Source: JACJYM01 sp965230495
GTDB lineage: Bacteria > Bacteroidota > Bacteroidia > Chitinophagales > Saprospiraceae
Direction: 5' to 3'
Assembly (NCBI GenBank): GCA_965230495.1
Contig: OZ246004.1
Location: 868,001-932,000 of the forward strand
Length of the DNA: 64,000 nucleotides
Positions 44,364 through 52,490 of this stretch are shown here, piece by piece. The first letter of the stretch is position 1. Each line of letters starts with the position of its first letter. Under the pieces are notes generated by a model. It saw nothing but the letters and a program-made list of their open reading frames with translations, did not search any database and had not been told where the DNA came from. The position numbers and the translations under genes were made by a program.

Positions 44364-45113
44364 ATGAGAAAATTGATAGCCGCTGGAAATTGGAAAATGA
44401 ATACAACAATAGGAGAAGCTAATGAGCTAATAGATGGTTTGATGAAAGGGGAAAGAGATGAAAATGTAATAACTATTATTGCACCTCCCTTTGTTTATTT
44501 ACATTCCTGTAAAAAAACTCTTAAAGAAACAAGTATTAAAGTAGCAGCTCAAAATGTAAGTGAGTATGAAAAAGGTGCGTATACTGGTGAGATCTCTGCA
44601 AATATGTTGGAGTCTATGAATATTGAATTTTGTATCATTGGGCATTCTGAAAGAAGGGAATACCAATCTGAAACCAATGAAATAATCAAACAAAAGGTTA
44701 ATGTTTTATTATCCAAAGGTATTACACCTATATTTTGCTGCGGTGAATCGTTAGATATTCGTAAAAACAATACTCATTTGGAGTTCGTAAATAGTCAGAT
44801 ATCAGAAAGTTTGTTCCATTTGGAATCAAATGATCTCAAAAAAATCATTATTGCTTATGAGCCTATTTGGGCCATCGGGACAGGAGAAACAGCAAGCCCG
44901 GAACAGGCTCAGGAAATGCATGCCAATATCAGAAGTCATATTGAAAGTAAGTATGGTGGTGAGATCTCTGAAAATATATCCATTTTATATGGTGGGTCAG
45001 TAAAACCTAATAATGCAACAGATATTTTCGGTCAAGAAGATGTTGATGGAGGTTTAGTTGGAGGAGCAAGTTTACTATCTAATAGCTTCTTACAAATAAT
45101 AAACTCTTTCTAA
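44364..45113 (+). CDS. tpiA: Triose-phosphate isomerase
   Basis: A 249-residue TIM barrel with AAGNWKMNTT at the N-terminus, the electrophile His in IIGHSERREY, the catalytic Glu in AYEPIWAIGTG and the phosphate-binding YGGSVKPNN and GGLVGGASL. It interconverts dihydroxyacetone phosphate and glyceraldehyde 3-phosphate. The start is the ATG 44,364, which gives the family's normal N-terminus. Candidate codons upstream lie within or right behind the promoter box. The LptF/G-like gene follows after 9 bases. Confidence 0.97.
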   Translation: MRKLIAAGNWKMNTTIGEANELIDGLMKGERDENVITIIAPPFVYLHSCKKTLKETSIKVAAQNVSEYEKGAYTGEISANMLESMNIEFCIIGHSERREYQSETNEIIKQKVNVLLSKGITPIFCCGESLDIRKNNTHLEFVNSQISESLFHLESNDLKKIIIAYEPIWAIGTGETASPEQAQEMHANIRSHIESKYGGEISENISILYGGSVKPNNATDIFGQEDVDGGLVGGASLLSNSFLQIINSF

Positions 45114-45122
45114 ATAATAGGA

Positions 45123-46637
45123 GTGGTTAAGAAAATAGATAAATTAGTTAGCTCCAGTTTTATAGGCCCTTATATACTATCGTTTTTTGTAGCTGAGTTT
45201 GTCTTAATCATGCAATTTCTTTGGAAGTATATCGATGAAATACTTGGAAAGGGATTTACCATGTTTGAACTAATGGAATTAATATTATACTATGGTATTA
45301 CTATAATTCCTATGGCTGTACCTATTACCATTTTGATTGCCTCTGTGATGGTATTTGGAGACATGTCCGAAAAACATGAATTGTCCAGTATGAAATCTGC
45401 AGGAGTATCTTTAATAAGGATTATGGGTGCAGGTATAGTTATTGCTGTTTTCACCGCTTTTTTTTCTTTGTTTGCCTCAAACTATCTGAAACCATTGGCA
45501 AATTATCAATTCCAAAAAAAGTTTATTGCTCTGCGTAAACAAAAATCGGCTCTTTCGATAGAAGAAAAAGTTTTTAATGATGACTTTAAATCTTACATAA
45601 TAAGAGTAAATGAAATAAAAAAAGATGGGAGGACCATGGAAGATGTACTGTTGTACGACCATACTGATCCCGATCGATCCAAAATAAATCTCATTCGAAG
45701 TAGTTCAGGTGAAATGTATAACTCTGAGGATGGAAGATTTTTTATAATGAACCTTAAGGACGGTGAGCAATACAGAGAATTATCGAGTAGCGAATCGAAT
45801 AAGAAAAAGTATTCACTAATCAGAACTCAGTTTGAAGAGTATGTAAAGGTCTTTGATATGAGCGAATTTGACATGGATGAGAATTCCTTAAATATCAATA
45901 GAAATAAGGAAGATATGTTGAATACATTTCAATTAGTTGATGCCATTGATTCTCTCGAAAATCAAATAGAGCTTAATAAAAAGGGTAGTGAGAAATATAG
46001 TTCTTTATTGGAGAAAGAGTTATTAGTGGAAAAAACTGCTGAAGATTCTATTAGAGCAAGAGCCGTAAAAAGAAATAAAGGCAGCAAATCTACTACTCAC
46101 TCAAAAAACAGCAAGAAACAAACCAAAGAACCTAGAGTTTTTCAAGTACCTCATGATAGCATTGTTTTGACTTCTAGTTTTTTACAGACATTAAAAGGAG
46201 AAGGAATGAATAATGTGTTGGTAAGATCTGCCTCTAAAGCAAAGACTGAATACAATATTATTAAGAGGAAAATTAATGCCGAGAAGAACTTCAGAAAGAG
46301 CAGAGAAAAGTACATCCTAAAGTTACATCAACAATACAGTTGGGCATTAGTTTGTATTATATTTCTTTTCATAGGAGCACCACTTGGTTCGATAATTAGA
46401 AAAGGAGGATACGGATATCCACTTTTAGTAGCAATTTTGTTCTACATGATTTTTATCATTACTACGATTATGGGACAAAAAATGTTAAAATCTCAGACAA
46501 TGAATGGAATTTTGGCAGCGTGGATACCATGCATAATCCTTTCACCTTTTGCAGTTTTTCTTACCTATCAGGCTTTAAGGGATGCCAAATTCAAATTGAT
46601 AAGTTTTAGTTTCTTGACCCGAAAAAAGGGGAGTTGA
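45123..46637 (+). CDS. LptF/LptG family permease
   Basis: A 504-residue YjgP/YjgQ-type protein: membrane helices near residues 15-38, 55-80 and 100-120, then a large periplasmic jelly-roll domain (about 125-395) with a long Lys/Ser-rich insertion around 300-345, and three helices at the C-terminus (WALVCIIFLFIGAPLGSIIRK). Such proteins, with LptB, extract LPS from the inner membrane. The periplasmic insertion is longer than in proteobacterial LptF/G, as often seen in Bacteroidota. The start is GTG at 45,123; the next ATG is 29 codons further, inside the first helix. Confidence 0.88.
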   Translation: MVKKIDKLVSSSFIGPYILSFFVAEFVLIMQFLWKYIDEILGKGFTMFELMELILYYGITIIPMAVPITILIASVMVFGDMSEKHELSSMKSAGVSLIRIMGAGIVIAVFTAFFSLFASNYLKPLANYQFQKKFIALRKQKSALSIEEKVFNDDFKSYIIRVNEIKKDGRTMEDVLLYDHTDPDRSKINLIRSSSGEMYNSEDGRFFIMNLKDGEQYRELSSSESNKKKYSLIRTQFEEYVKVFDMSEFDMDENSLNINRNKEDMLNTFQLVDAIDSLENQIELNKKGSEKYSSLLEKELLVEKTAEDSIRARAVKRNKGSKSTTHSKNSKKQTKEPRVFQVPHDSIVLTSSFLQTLKGEGMNNVLVRSASKAKTEYNIIKRKINAEKNFRKSREKYILKLHQQYSWALVCIIFLFIGAPLGSIIRKGGYGYPLLVAILFYMIFIITTIMGQKMLKSQTMNGILAAWIPCIILSPFAVFLTYQALRDAKFKLISFSFLTRKKGS

Positions 46638-46729
46638 TCAAAGTTGGCTAGAAGTTTTATGAGGGACTCAGGAATTAGAATTAGTTTTAAATAGACATCT
46701 ATATTTAGAATATATATACAAATATATCA

Positions 46730-46737
46730 TATATTTG
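46730..46737 (+). promoter_or_regulatory. Promoter -7 element (TATATTTG) of nusB
   Basis: TATATTTGC fits TAnnTTTG, 34 bases before the nusB ATG, in the 134-base gap behind the LptF/G-like gene. Confidence 0.6.
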
Positions 46738-46771
46738 CTCTTGATTTAATTTCACACTTTAACATAATAAT

Positions 46772-47701
46772 ATGCTAAGTAGAAGGAGCGTTCGCATAAA
46801 AGTTATGCAACTTCTTTATGCTCTTGGAAGAGATGAGGATTTGGGTTTTGAGGAAGCCCTTAGCCTTTATAATGAGAAGATAGATGATACTTACAGACTC
46901 CTTTTGTTTAATGTAACCTTGCTGCTGAAAATAGTAGAATTTTCTGCTGAAGATAATAAAAGAAGGAAGAACAAGCATTTGCCATCCGATTATGATAAGA
47001 TGTTTTCGGATAAATTGAGTAATAATGAAATCATTAATGGTTTAAGAGAGAATAAATACCTCTTGAATTATATTAAAAAACATGATTTTGAAAATAAAAT
47101 AGATGCCGATCTAGCTAAGAAAATATATACTGATTTTAGTAAGGAAGAGGTTTACCAAAATTACATCAAATCAGAAGAAAAAGGGCATCAAGCTATTCTT
47201 CTTGAACTCTTCAGGTTCTGTAGGTCTAATGAATTATATCTTGAGGTGATAGAATCTCATTTTAATAATTATTTGGATGATAAGTCCTTAATAGTTGGTT
47301 CTACTAAAAAAATACTAAAAGAACCTGAGACTGAGGAGTTGAACTTAAGAGCTAAATACTATCCAGAAGATGAAATAGTAAAAGATTTTGGAAAAGTATT
47401 GTTTGAGAGAACTTTTCAAGAAGAGGATACGTTAACTACTCTGATAAAGCCACACCTGAAGAATTGGGATCATGATAGGGTAGCAGTCATAGATATGATT
47501 TTAATAAAAATGGCAGCTATTGAATTTGAATGCTTTGAGACCATTCCAACAAAGGTTACTATCAATGAGTATGTTGAAATATCTAAGTTGTATAGTACTC
47601 CGAAAAGTAATGAATTTATTAACGGATTATTAGATACTATCTTAGTATTATATAGTAACGAAGGTAAAATAAAGAAAACAGGTAGAGGCCTTATTAATTA
47701 G
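46772..47701 (+). CDS. nusB: Transcription antitermination factor NusB, long Bacteroidota form
   Basis: The N-terminus MLSRRSVRIKVMQLLYALGR is the usual NusB start. The C-terminal NusB domain (about 195-300) has LIKPHLKNWDHDRVAVIDMI without its ends, IPTKVTINEYVEISKLYS and FINGLLDTI. Between them is a helical insertion that makes 309 residues instead of about 140, as in other Bacteroidota. NusB with NusE binds boxA in rRNA leader transcripts. It has its own promoter and stands alone. Confidence 0.92.
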   Translation: MLSRRSVRIKVMQLLYALGRDEDLGFEEALSLYNEKIDDTYRLLLFNVTLLLKIVEFSAEDNKRRKNKHLPSDYDKMFSDKLSNNEIINGLRENKYLLNYIKKHDFENKIDADLAKKIYTDFSKEEVYQNYIKSEEKGHQAILLELFRFCRSNELYLEVIESHFNNYLDDKSLIVGSTKKILKEPETEELNLRAKYYPEDEIVKDFGKVLFERTFQEEDTLTTLIKPHLKNWDHDRVAVIDMILIKMAAIEFECFETIPTKVTINEYVEISKLYSTPKSNEFINGLLDTILVLYSNEGKIKKTGRGLIN

Positions 47702-47796
47702 GAATGATTTTTGATCATTACCTTTTGATACTTGCTTTAAATATTTAGTCAATCCCCCATATTATTGAACTAATTATTTAATTTAAATGCAGACCC

Positions 47797-48324
47797 ATGA
47801 AATCTGGTTTTCTTTTTTCATTGTTATTAACCTTGTCAATTATTTCCTTAAATTCTCAAGAATCCGTTAATACGGTAATACTACTTAATACGGAAGCGAT
47901 TAGAGCTGACGTAAAAATGGATGGCGAAATAGAAGCTATTCATGGAAAAGAAGAGGGATATTTAAAAGGATACATTTTAGAAAAGCATCCAACTGCTATA
48001 AATGGCGAGGAGTATGACCAAAAGATAGAAGGTTATAAAGTTGTTTATGTTCCGTCCTATAAGGTGTCTTTTAGTCCTAATCATGCTATTTTAAATAAAT
48101 CAATTATTATAGAATTAGATAATGTAGTGAGAGAACTTCTTTTTGATCAGGAAAAAGGAGTTATACTCAAGTCTCCTAGTTCGGGAAATAAACTTCTAGA
48201 TACCAATCGGAAAAATGCAGTTCTGAGTTATCTGAACATAAAGGGAATTTCTATTAATAGAATTCTAATCGAGAAAGCTACCACCCAAACGGGGAATTTG
48301 GTAGAACTCAATATTGTTAAGTAA
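47797..48324 (+). CDS. Secreted hypothetical protein (175 aa)
   Basis: A signal peptide (KSGFLFSLLLTLSIISLNSQ) is followed by about 155 residues without a recognised domain. The C-terminal part (LDTNRKNAVLSYLNIKGISI followed by NRILIEKA) faintly recalls the RAxxVxxYLxxxGI segment of OmpA-like peptidoglycan-binding domains, but the key Asp and Arg residues are not clear. It probably resides in the periplasm. It lies about 95 bases after nusB; no promoter box was seen. Confidence 0.6.
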   Translation: MKSGFLFSLLLTLSIISLNSQESVNTVILLNTEAIRADVKMDGEIEAIHGKEEGYLKGYILEKHPTAINGEEYDQKIEGYKVVYVPSYKVSFSPNHAILNKSIIIELDNVVRELLFDQEKGVILKSPSSGNKLLDTNRKNAVLSYLNIKGISINRILIEKATTQTGNLVELNIVK

Positions 48325-48583
48325 TCACTCTTAACATTTAGTGTTTCCTTATATATGGCACTTATGTTTGTGGTTATATAAGAGATTTTACTTGGGTGAA
48401 TTAAATTTTAAGTTGCTCGAGAAGGGTCTATTTATATTTAATAAATCACTTAATAGATTTTAGTCAGGTCCGATTTATCATAAACAATGAAGGTTTAAGT
48501 TTCTATTAGGAATGAAATAATACCCTTTGTAGGATTTTTATGTGAGGTAATATAAAAAATACAATCTTTACTCTAGCTAATTT

Positions 48584-48591
48584 TAGTTTTG
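48584..48591 (+). promoter_or_regulatory. Promoter -7 element (TAGTTTTG) of the S9 peptidase gene
   Basis: TAGTTTTGC matches TAnnTTTG and ends 24 bases before the ATG at 48,616. It contains the TTG at 48,589 that would otherwise look like an upstream start. The rest of the roughly 260-base gap behind the 175-residue protein gene shows nothing I can identify. Confidence 0.6.
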
Positions 48592-48615
48592 CGTCAAACT
48601 AAATTAACTACAATT

Positions 48616-50628
48616 ATGGATTTGAAAAAATTATTAACTAAAACTGGTTTTACTCTTATAATTATGATTTTTACTTTGCACACTATTTCATCTCAGGAAG
48701 AAGCAAAAGAATTACCTGGAGATACAAATTTACCTTCTACAGAACAAGAGCTTTTGGATTTAGCAGCACTGGAAGATGGTACTTACACTTATCAAGTGAG
48801 TGATTATTTTCAAAGACCAAAACAATCCTCTTTTCAGTTTTCTCCAGATGGTAAGTACTTTTCCTATATGGAAAAAGACGAAGATGGAAAAAGACATGTC
48901 TATGTAAAAGACACAGAAACGGACAAAATATTACGTATAATTGAAGAAAAGGATGAGTTAATACGAGGATATGGATGGCCCAATAATTCCAGATTAATTT
49001 ATGTGATGGATAAGGGAGGGAACGAGAACTATCATTTATTCGCAGTAGATCTTGATGGCAAGAATAACGTAGATTTAACGCCTTATGAAGGTGTACGGGC
49101 AGGAATTCTTGAGATACTAAGGGATCAACCAGACTATATGATTATTTCGATGAATAAAGATAATCCAGAGATTTTTGAGCCTTATAAAATTAATATTAAT
49201 ACATCGGAAATAGAAAAGCTTTTCGAAAATGATGATCCTGCAAATCCAATTGCTGGTTATGACTTCGATAAAGATGGAAACCTGAGAGCTTATACCAAGC
49301 AACAGAATGGAACTGAATACGTACTCTATTACAGAGATAAAGAAGAAGCCCCTTTCGAAAAGGTTATAGAGATGACTTGGAAAGATAATTTTTCTATAAT
49401 CGGATTTGATTATAACTCAGATAATCCACATGTTGCTTATGTTAAAACAAATATAAACAGTGATACGGATGAAATAATAAGATATGATTTGTCTGCTAAA
49501 AAGGAATTAAGCAAAGTTTATAATAACCCGACTTTCGATGTGGGAGGTATGAGCAGATCAAGAAAAAGAGATTATGAAATCGATTATTATTACTTTAATG
49601 GAGAGAAGAGTGAAATAACTCCGGTTAGTGATTATTATAAAAAACTCCACAAGAGATTAGAAAATGAGTTTAAGGGATATGAATTTAGCGTAGCGAACAA
49701 GACAGAGGATGAGGACAAATACTTGATTCTTGTTGGAAGTGATAGACTATATGGTAAGTATTACTTGTATGATGTAAAGACTGATCAGATAAAGGAGATA
49801 ATGGACCTAATGCCTCAGCTCAAAGAAGAAGATATGGCGGAGATGCGTCCCATCAAATTTACCTCTAGAGATGGACTAGAAATTTACGGATATCTGACTA
49901 TACCTAATGGTGCTAGTGCTTCTAATAAGGTTCCTATGATAGTCAATCCTCATGGAGGACCTTATGGTCCGAGAGACAGTTGGGGCTTTAATCCGGAAAC
50001 GCAGTTATTTGCTAGTCGGGGGTATGCGACTTTACAAATCAATTATAGAGGGTCCGGAGGATATGGAAAGAAGTTTTATTTAGCTGGAAGTAAGCAAATA
50101 GGAAGAAAAATGCTAAATGATCTGGAAGATGGAGTGGAATATGCATTATCTCTTGGTTTTATTAATCCTGAAAAAGTGGCTGTTTATGGGGCAAGTTATG
50201 GTGGACTGGCCACATTAGGTAGTCTTGTTAAAACGCCGGACTTATATACATGCGGGGTAGATTATGTTGGAGTATCTAACTTGTTTACGTTTGTAAAATC
50301 TTTTCCTCCATACTGGAGACCTTATATGGCTCAGTTTTATGAACAATGGTATGATGAAACAAACGAAGAAGAAAAGAAAATAATGGAAGAGGTTTCTCCG
50401 GCTTTGAATGTAGAGAAGATTACAAAGCCTTTATTTGTTGTTCAAGGGGCAAATGACCCTAGGGTTAATATTGACGAATCAGATCAGGTAGTCAGAAATC
50501 TTAGAGAAAGAGGGTACCATGTTCCTTATATGGTAAAATATAACGAAGGGCATGGGTTTGGTCATGAAGAAAATCGGATAGAGCTTTATAGTTCAATGAT
50601 GGGATTTTTTGCCAAGCACTTAAAATAA
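48616..50628 (+). CDS. S9 family prolyl oligopeptidase-type peptidase
   Basis: A 670-residue secreted peptidase: signal peptide (GFTLIIMIFTLHTISSQ), a beta-propeller gating domain (about 60-370, with SPDGKYFSYME and GWPNNSRLIYVMDKGG), then the alpha/beta hydrolase domain. The catalytic Ser is in VYGASYGGLAT, Asp in VVQGANDPRV and His in YNEGHGFGHE; HGGPYGPRD is the oxyanion region. It should cleave short peptides in the periplasm. The start is the ATG 48,616, downstream of the promoter box. Confidence 0.93.
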   Translation: MDLKKLLTKTGFTLIIMIFTLHTISSQEEAKELPGDTNLPSTEQELLDLAALEDGTYTYQVSDYFQRPKQSSFQFSPDGKYFSYMEKDEDGKRHVYVKDTETDKILRIIEEKDELIRGYGWPNNSRLIYVMDKGGNENYHLFAVDLDGKNNVDLTPYEGVRAGILEILRDQPDYMIISMNKDNPEIFEPYKININTSEIEKLFENDDPANPIAGYDFDKDGNLRAYTKQQNGTEYVLYYRDKEEAPFEKVIEMTWKDNFSIIGFDYNSDNPHVAYVKTNINSDTDEIIRYDLSAKKELSKVYNNPTFDVGGMSRSRKRDYEIDYYYFNGEKSEITPVSDYYKKLHKRLENEFKGYEFSVANKTEDEDKYLILVGSDRLYGKYYLYDVKTDQIKEIMDLMPQLKEEDMAEMRPIKFTSRDGLEIYGYLTIPNGASASNKVPMIVNPHGGPYGPRDSWGFNPETQLFASRGYATLQINYRGSGGYGKKFYLAGSKQIGRKMLNDLEDGVEYALSLGFINPEKVAVYGASYGGLATLGSLVKTPDLYTCGVDYVGVSNLFTFVKSFPPYWRPYMAQFYEQWYDETNEEEKKIMEEVSPALNVEKITKPLFVVQGANDPRVNIDESDQVVRNLRERGYHVPYMVKYNEGHGFGHEENRIELYSSMMGFFAKHLK

Positions 50629-50632
50629 TATT

Positions 50633-50664
50633 AAAAGGGGATGCAAACTGACATCCCCTTTTTT
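50633..50664 (+). terminator. Intrinsic terminator after the S9 peptidase gene
   Basis: GGGGATG (50,637-50,643) pairs with CATCCCC (50,652-50,658) around an 8-base loop and is followed by six T. AAAA on the left extends the stem, so it can serve the convergent binding-protein gene, whose stop is at 50,663, as well. Confidence 0.9.
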
Positions 50665-51517
50665 AGTTTCTTTTCCATATTATTTCCGGGATTTCTTCAT
50701 TTTGGTCTACGATTCCCGCTTTATTCAGATTATAAATTACACTATTTATCATTTTATTACTAACCCATCCATGAATGGCCCATTCTGTACTATGAAACCA
50801 TCTTTCCACATCGCTTAGTTTTATTTGATATCTTTTGTGTACTTTTTCTATTGCTGTATCATCTATCATAAATTTATCGCAACTATCGTGAATGGTTCTT
50901 AGCATTCTTATTATTTCATTCGGAGCTTTTTTTATGATCTTATCAGTAGCGGCAATGACAAAGCATGGCCATGGGGTAACGAATTCGCTCACCCTTCTCA
51001 ATAATCCTTTGTTTACATAAGGGGCTGTAGTATATTTTTCCCAGTAAAAGACATCAGTTTCCATTTTAGATAATGATTCCAATGCTCCATTTAAATTGTG
51101 AATAACTTTGAATTGCGAATTATGGATTGTCTGATCGTTAAGATTTGCATCAACAATAGGCATAAGATGTGATCCGGAGCCAAATCTACTGATAGCATAC
51201 GTATGACGATATATATCTTGTTTGTTATTCAAATTGTTCTGAGCCCCAGTATGTATTCCCCAGGTAAGAGGGGTGTTGACATAAACACTTATTATTTTGG
51301 AAGGATTTCCATTAATTATATCTGAAATAATACCTTCTGTTAATAGAATACATGCATCTATTTCATTATTTCTTAAGGCCTTAGTCATTTGACCAGTTCC
51401 TCCATCAAAGGTGGTCCATTCTAGATCTATATTTCTACTTTTAAACTCACCGTTTTCAACAGCTAGATGGATAGGTAGATTAAAATGTTCGGGGACTCCT
51501 CCTAATCTAATTTTCAT
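50663..51517 (-). CDS. Periplasmic-binding-protein-like protein without signal peptide (NMT1/THI5-like)
   Basis: The 284-residue protein has the fold markers of SsuA/THI5-like binding proteins (RLGGVPEHFNLPIHLAVENG, EWTTFDGGTGQMTKAL, EIDACILLTEG, ISRFGSGSHLM) but begins MKIRLGGVPEHF without any signal sequence. It should therefore be cytoplasmic. No permease or ATPase is beside it. A longer form from 51,571 would add 18 polar residues, still not a signal peptide. From memory it resembles the orphan Ca3427-type family shared by fungi and bacteria; that match needs a search. It ends in a shared terminator with the S9 gene. Confidence 0.75.
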   Translation of the reverse strand: MKIRLGGVPEHFNLPIHLAVENGEFKSRNIDLEWTTFDGGTGQMTKALRNNEIDACILLTEGIISDIINGNPSKIISVYVNTPLTWGIHTGAQNNLNNKQDIYRHTYAISRFGSGSHLMPIVDANLNDQTIHNSQFKVIHNLNGALESLSKMETDVFYWEKYTTAPYVNKGLLRRVSEFVTPWPCFVIAATDKIIKKAPNEIIRMLRTIHDSCDKFMIDDTAIEKVHKRYQIKLSDVERWFHSTEWAIHGWVSNKMINSVIYNLNKAGIVDQNEEIPEIIWKRN

Positions 51518-51631
51518 AGTTCGTTTTGTTATAAAGTTGTGAAATGTAAATATACTATTACTGTTTCCCATTAATTATTAATTTTGAAAGAATGAATCAT
51601 ATTTTTTTAATTATTCATTTAAAGACATTTT

Positions 51632-52090
51632 ATGAAAATAGAGGCAAATTCAGTGGAGGAATATTTAACTAAACTTCCCGAAGACAAAAAGGAAGCTTTT
51701 TTGAAATTAAGAGATGTAATTTTGAATAATTTGCCTTCTGGATTCAAAGAACAATTGTCCTATGGAATGATTGGATACGTTGTTCCCCATGATATATATC
51801 CTTCTGGTTATCACTGTGATCCCAAATTGCCACTTCCTTTTGTGAATATGGCCGCTCAAAAGAATTTTATCGGTTTTTATCATATGGGTATATATGCTTT
51901 ACCCGACCTATATTCGTGGTTTGTTGAGGAATATAGTAAGCAAACCAAGTACAAACTTGATATGGGAAAGAGTTGTGTTAGATTAAAGCGTATGAATGAT
52001 ATTCCTTATGCTTTAATTGGAGAGTTGATTTCAAAATTAACTCCAAATCAATGGATTGACGTTTACGAAGCCAATTATAAGAAACGCTAA
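51632..52090 (+). CDS. DUF1801 (YdhG-like) domain protein
   Basis: A 152-residue protein of the DUF1801/YdhG family, with the N-terminal SVEEYLTKLPEDKKEAFLKL, the core EQLSYGMIGYVVP, LPFVNMAAQKNFIGFYHMG and SCVRLKRMNDIP. The fold is known, the function is not. It is convergent with the TerB-like gene and overlaps its last 4 bases. No promoter box was recognised in the 114-base divergent gap. Confidence 0.83.
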   Translation: MKIEANSVEEYLTKLPEDKKEAFLKLRDVILNNLPSGFKEQLSYGMIGYVVPHDIYPSGYHCDPKLPLPFVNMAAQKNFIGFYHMGIYALPDLYSWFVEEYSKQTKYKLDMGKSCVRLKRMNDIPYALIGELISKLTPNQWIDVYEANYKKR

Positions 52091-52488
52091 TTGAGGTATT
52101 TCTGCACGATTTTTAATAGTGCATCATCTGGCAATCTGGTATCAAGATGTTTTTTTAATTCATCAATCATCTCGGTAAGCATTGCCTCATTAAAACCCAG
52201 TTTAAGACCAACCTCGTAGACTATTCGTTCTTCTCGCTCGTGTATTTCATTATCAATCCTCATTGCAAATAAGAGCAAATAAAGAATTTTCATTCTCTCT
52301 TGCTCGGCAGAAGGAGGTGTTAGTGGAAATGAGGTAGGGTTGTTTACTACTTCATCTATATCGGAATTGTTGAGGCCTAAAATAATGGCAACATCCTTTA
52401 GAAAGTGTAGTTCTTTAGTGTTAAGTTCGGTATCAACTTGGTGCATTTGATATATTAGTGAGAATACAGATTTGTTATGGTTCGACAT
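52087..52488 (-). CDS. TerB-like helical protein (133 aa)
   Basis: An all-helical protein whose pattern, FSLIYQMHQVDTELNTKELH followed by LLLFAMRIDNEIHEREERIV, repeats an acidic D-x-E element as in TerB/DjlA-type domains that bind metal or act as scaffolds. No other ter gene is present, so tellurite resistance should not be inferred. It begins 2 bases after the stop of the large exoprotein gene on the same strand and is likely co-transcribed with it. Confidence 0.65.
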   Translation of the reverse strand: MSNHNKSVFSLIYQMHQVDTELNTKELHFLKDVAIILGLNNSDIDEVVNNPTSFPLTPPSAEQERMKILYLLLFAMRIDNEIHEREERIVYEVGLKLGFNEAMLTEMIDELKKHLDTRLPDDALLKIVQKYLN

Positions 52489-52490
52489 AT

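Noticed and set aside
48589..48615. TTG upstream start for the S9 peptidase
   Set aside because: It sits inside the promoter box TAGTTTTG; the ATG 48,616 gives a normal signal peptide.
52087..52488. Tellurite-resistance function for the TerB-like protein
   Set aside because: Only a loose helical similarity and no other ter genes; the fold is used in many unrelated proteins.
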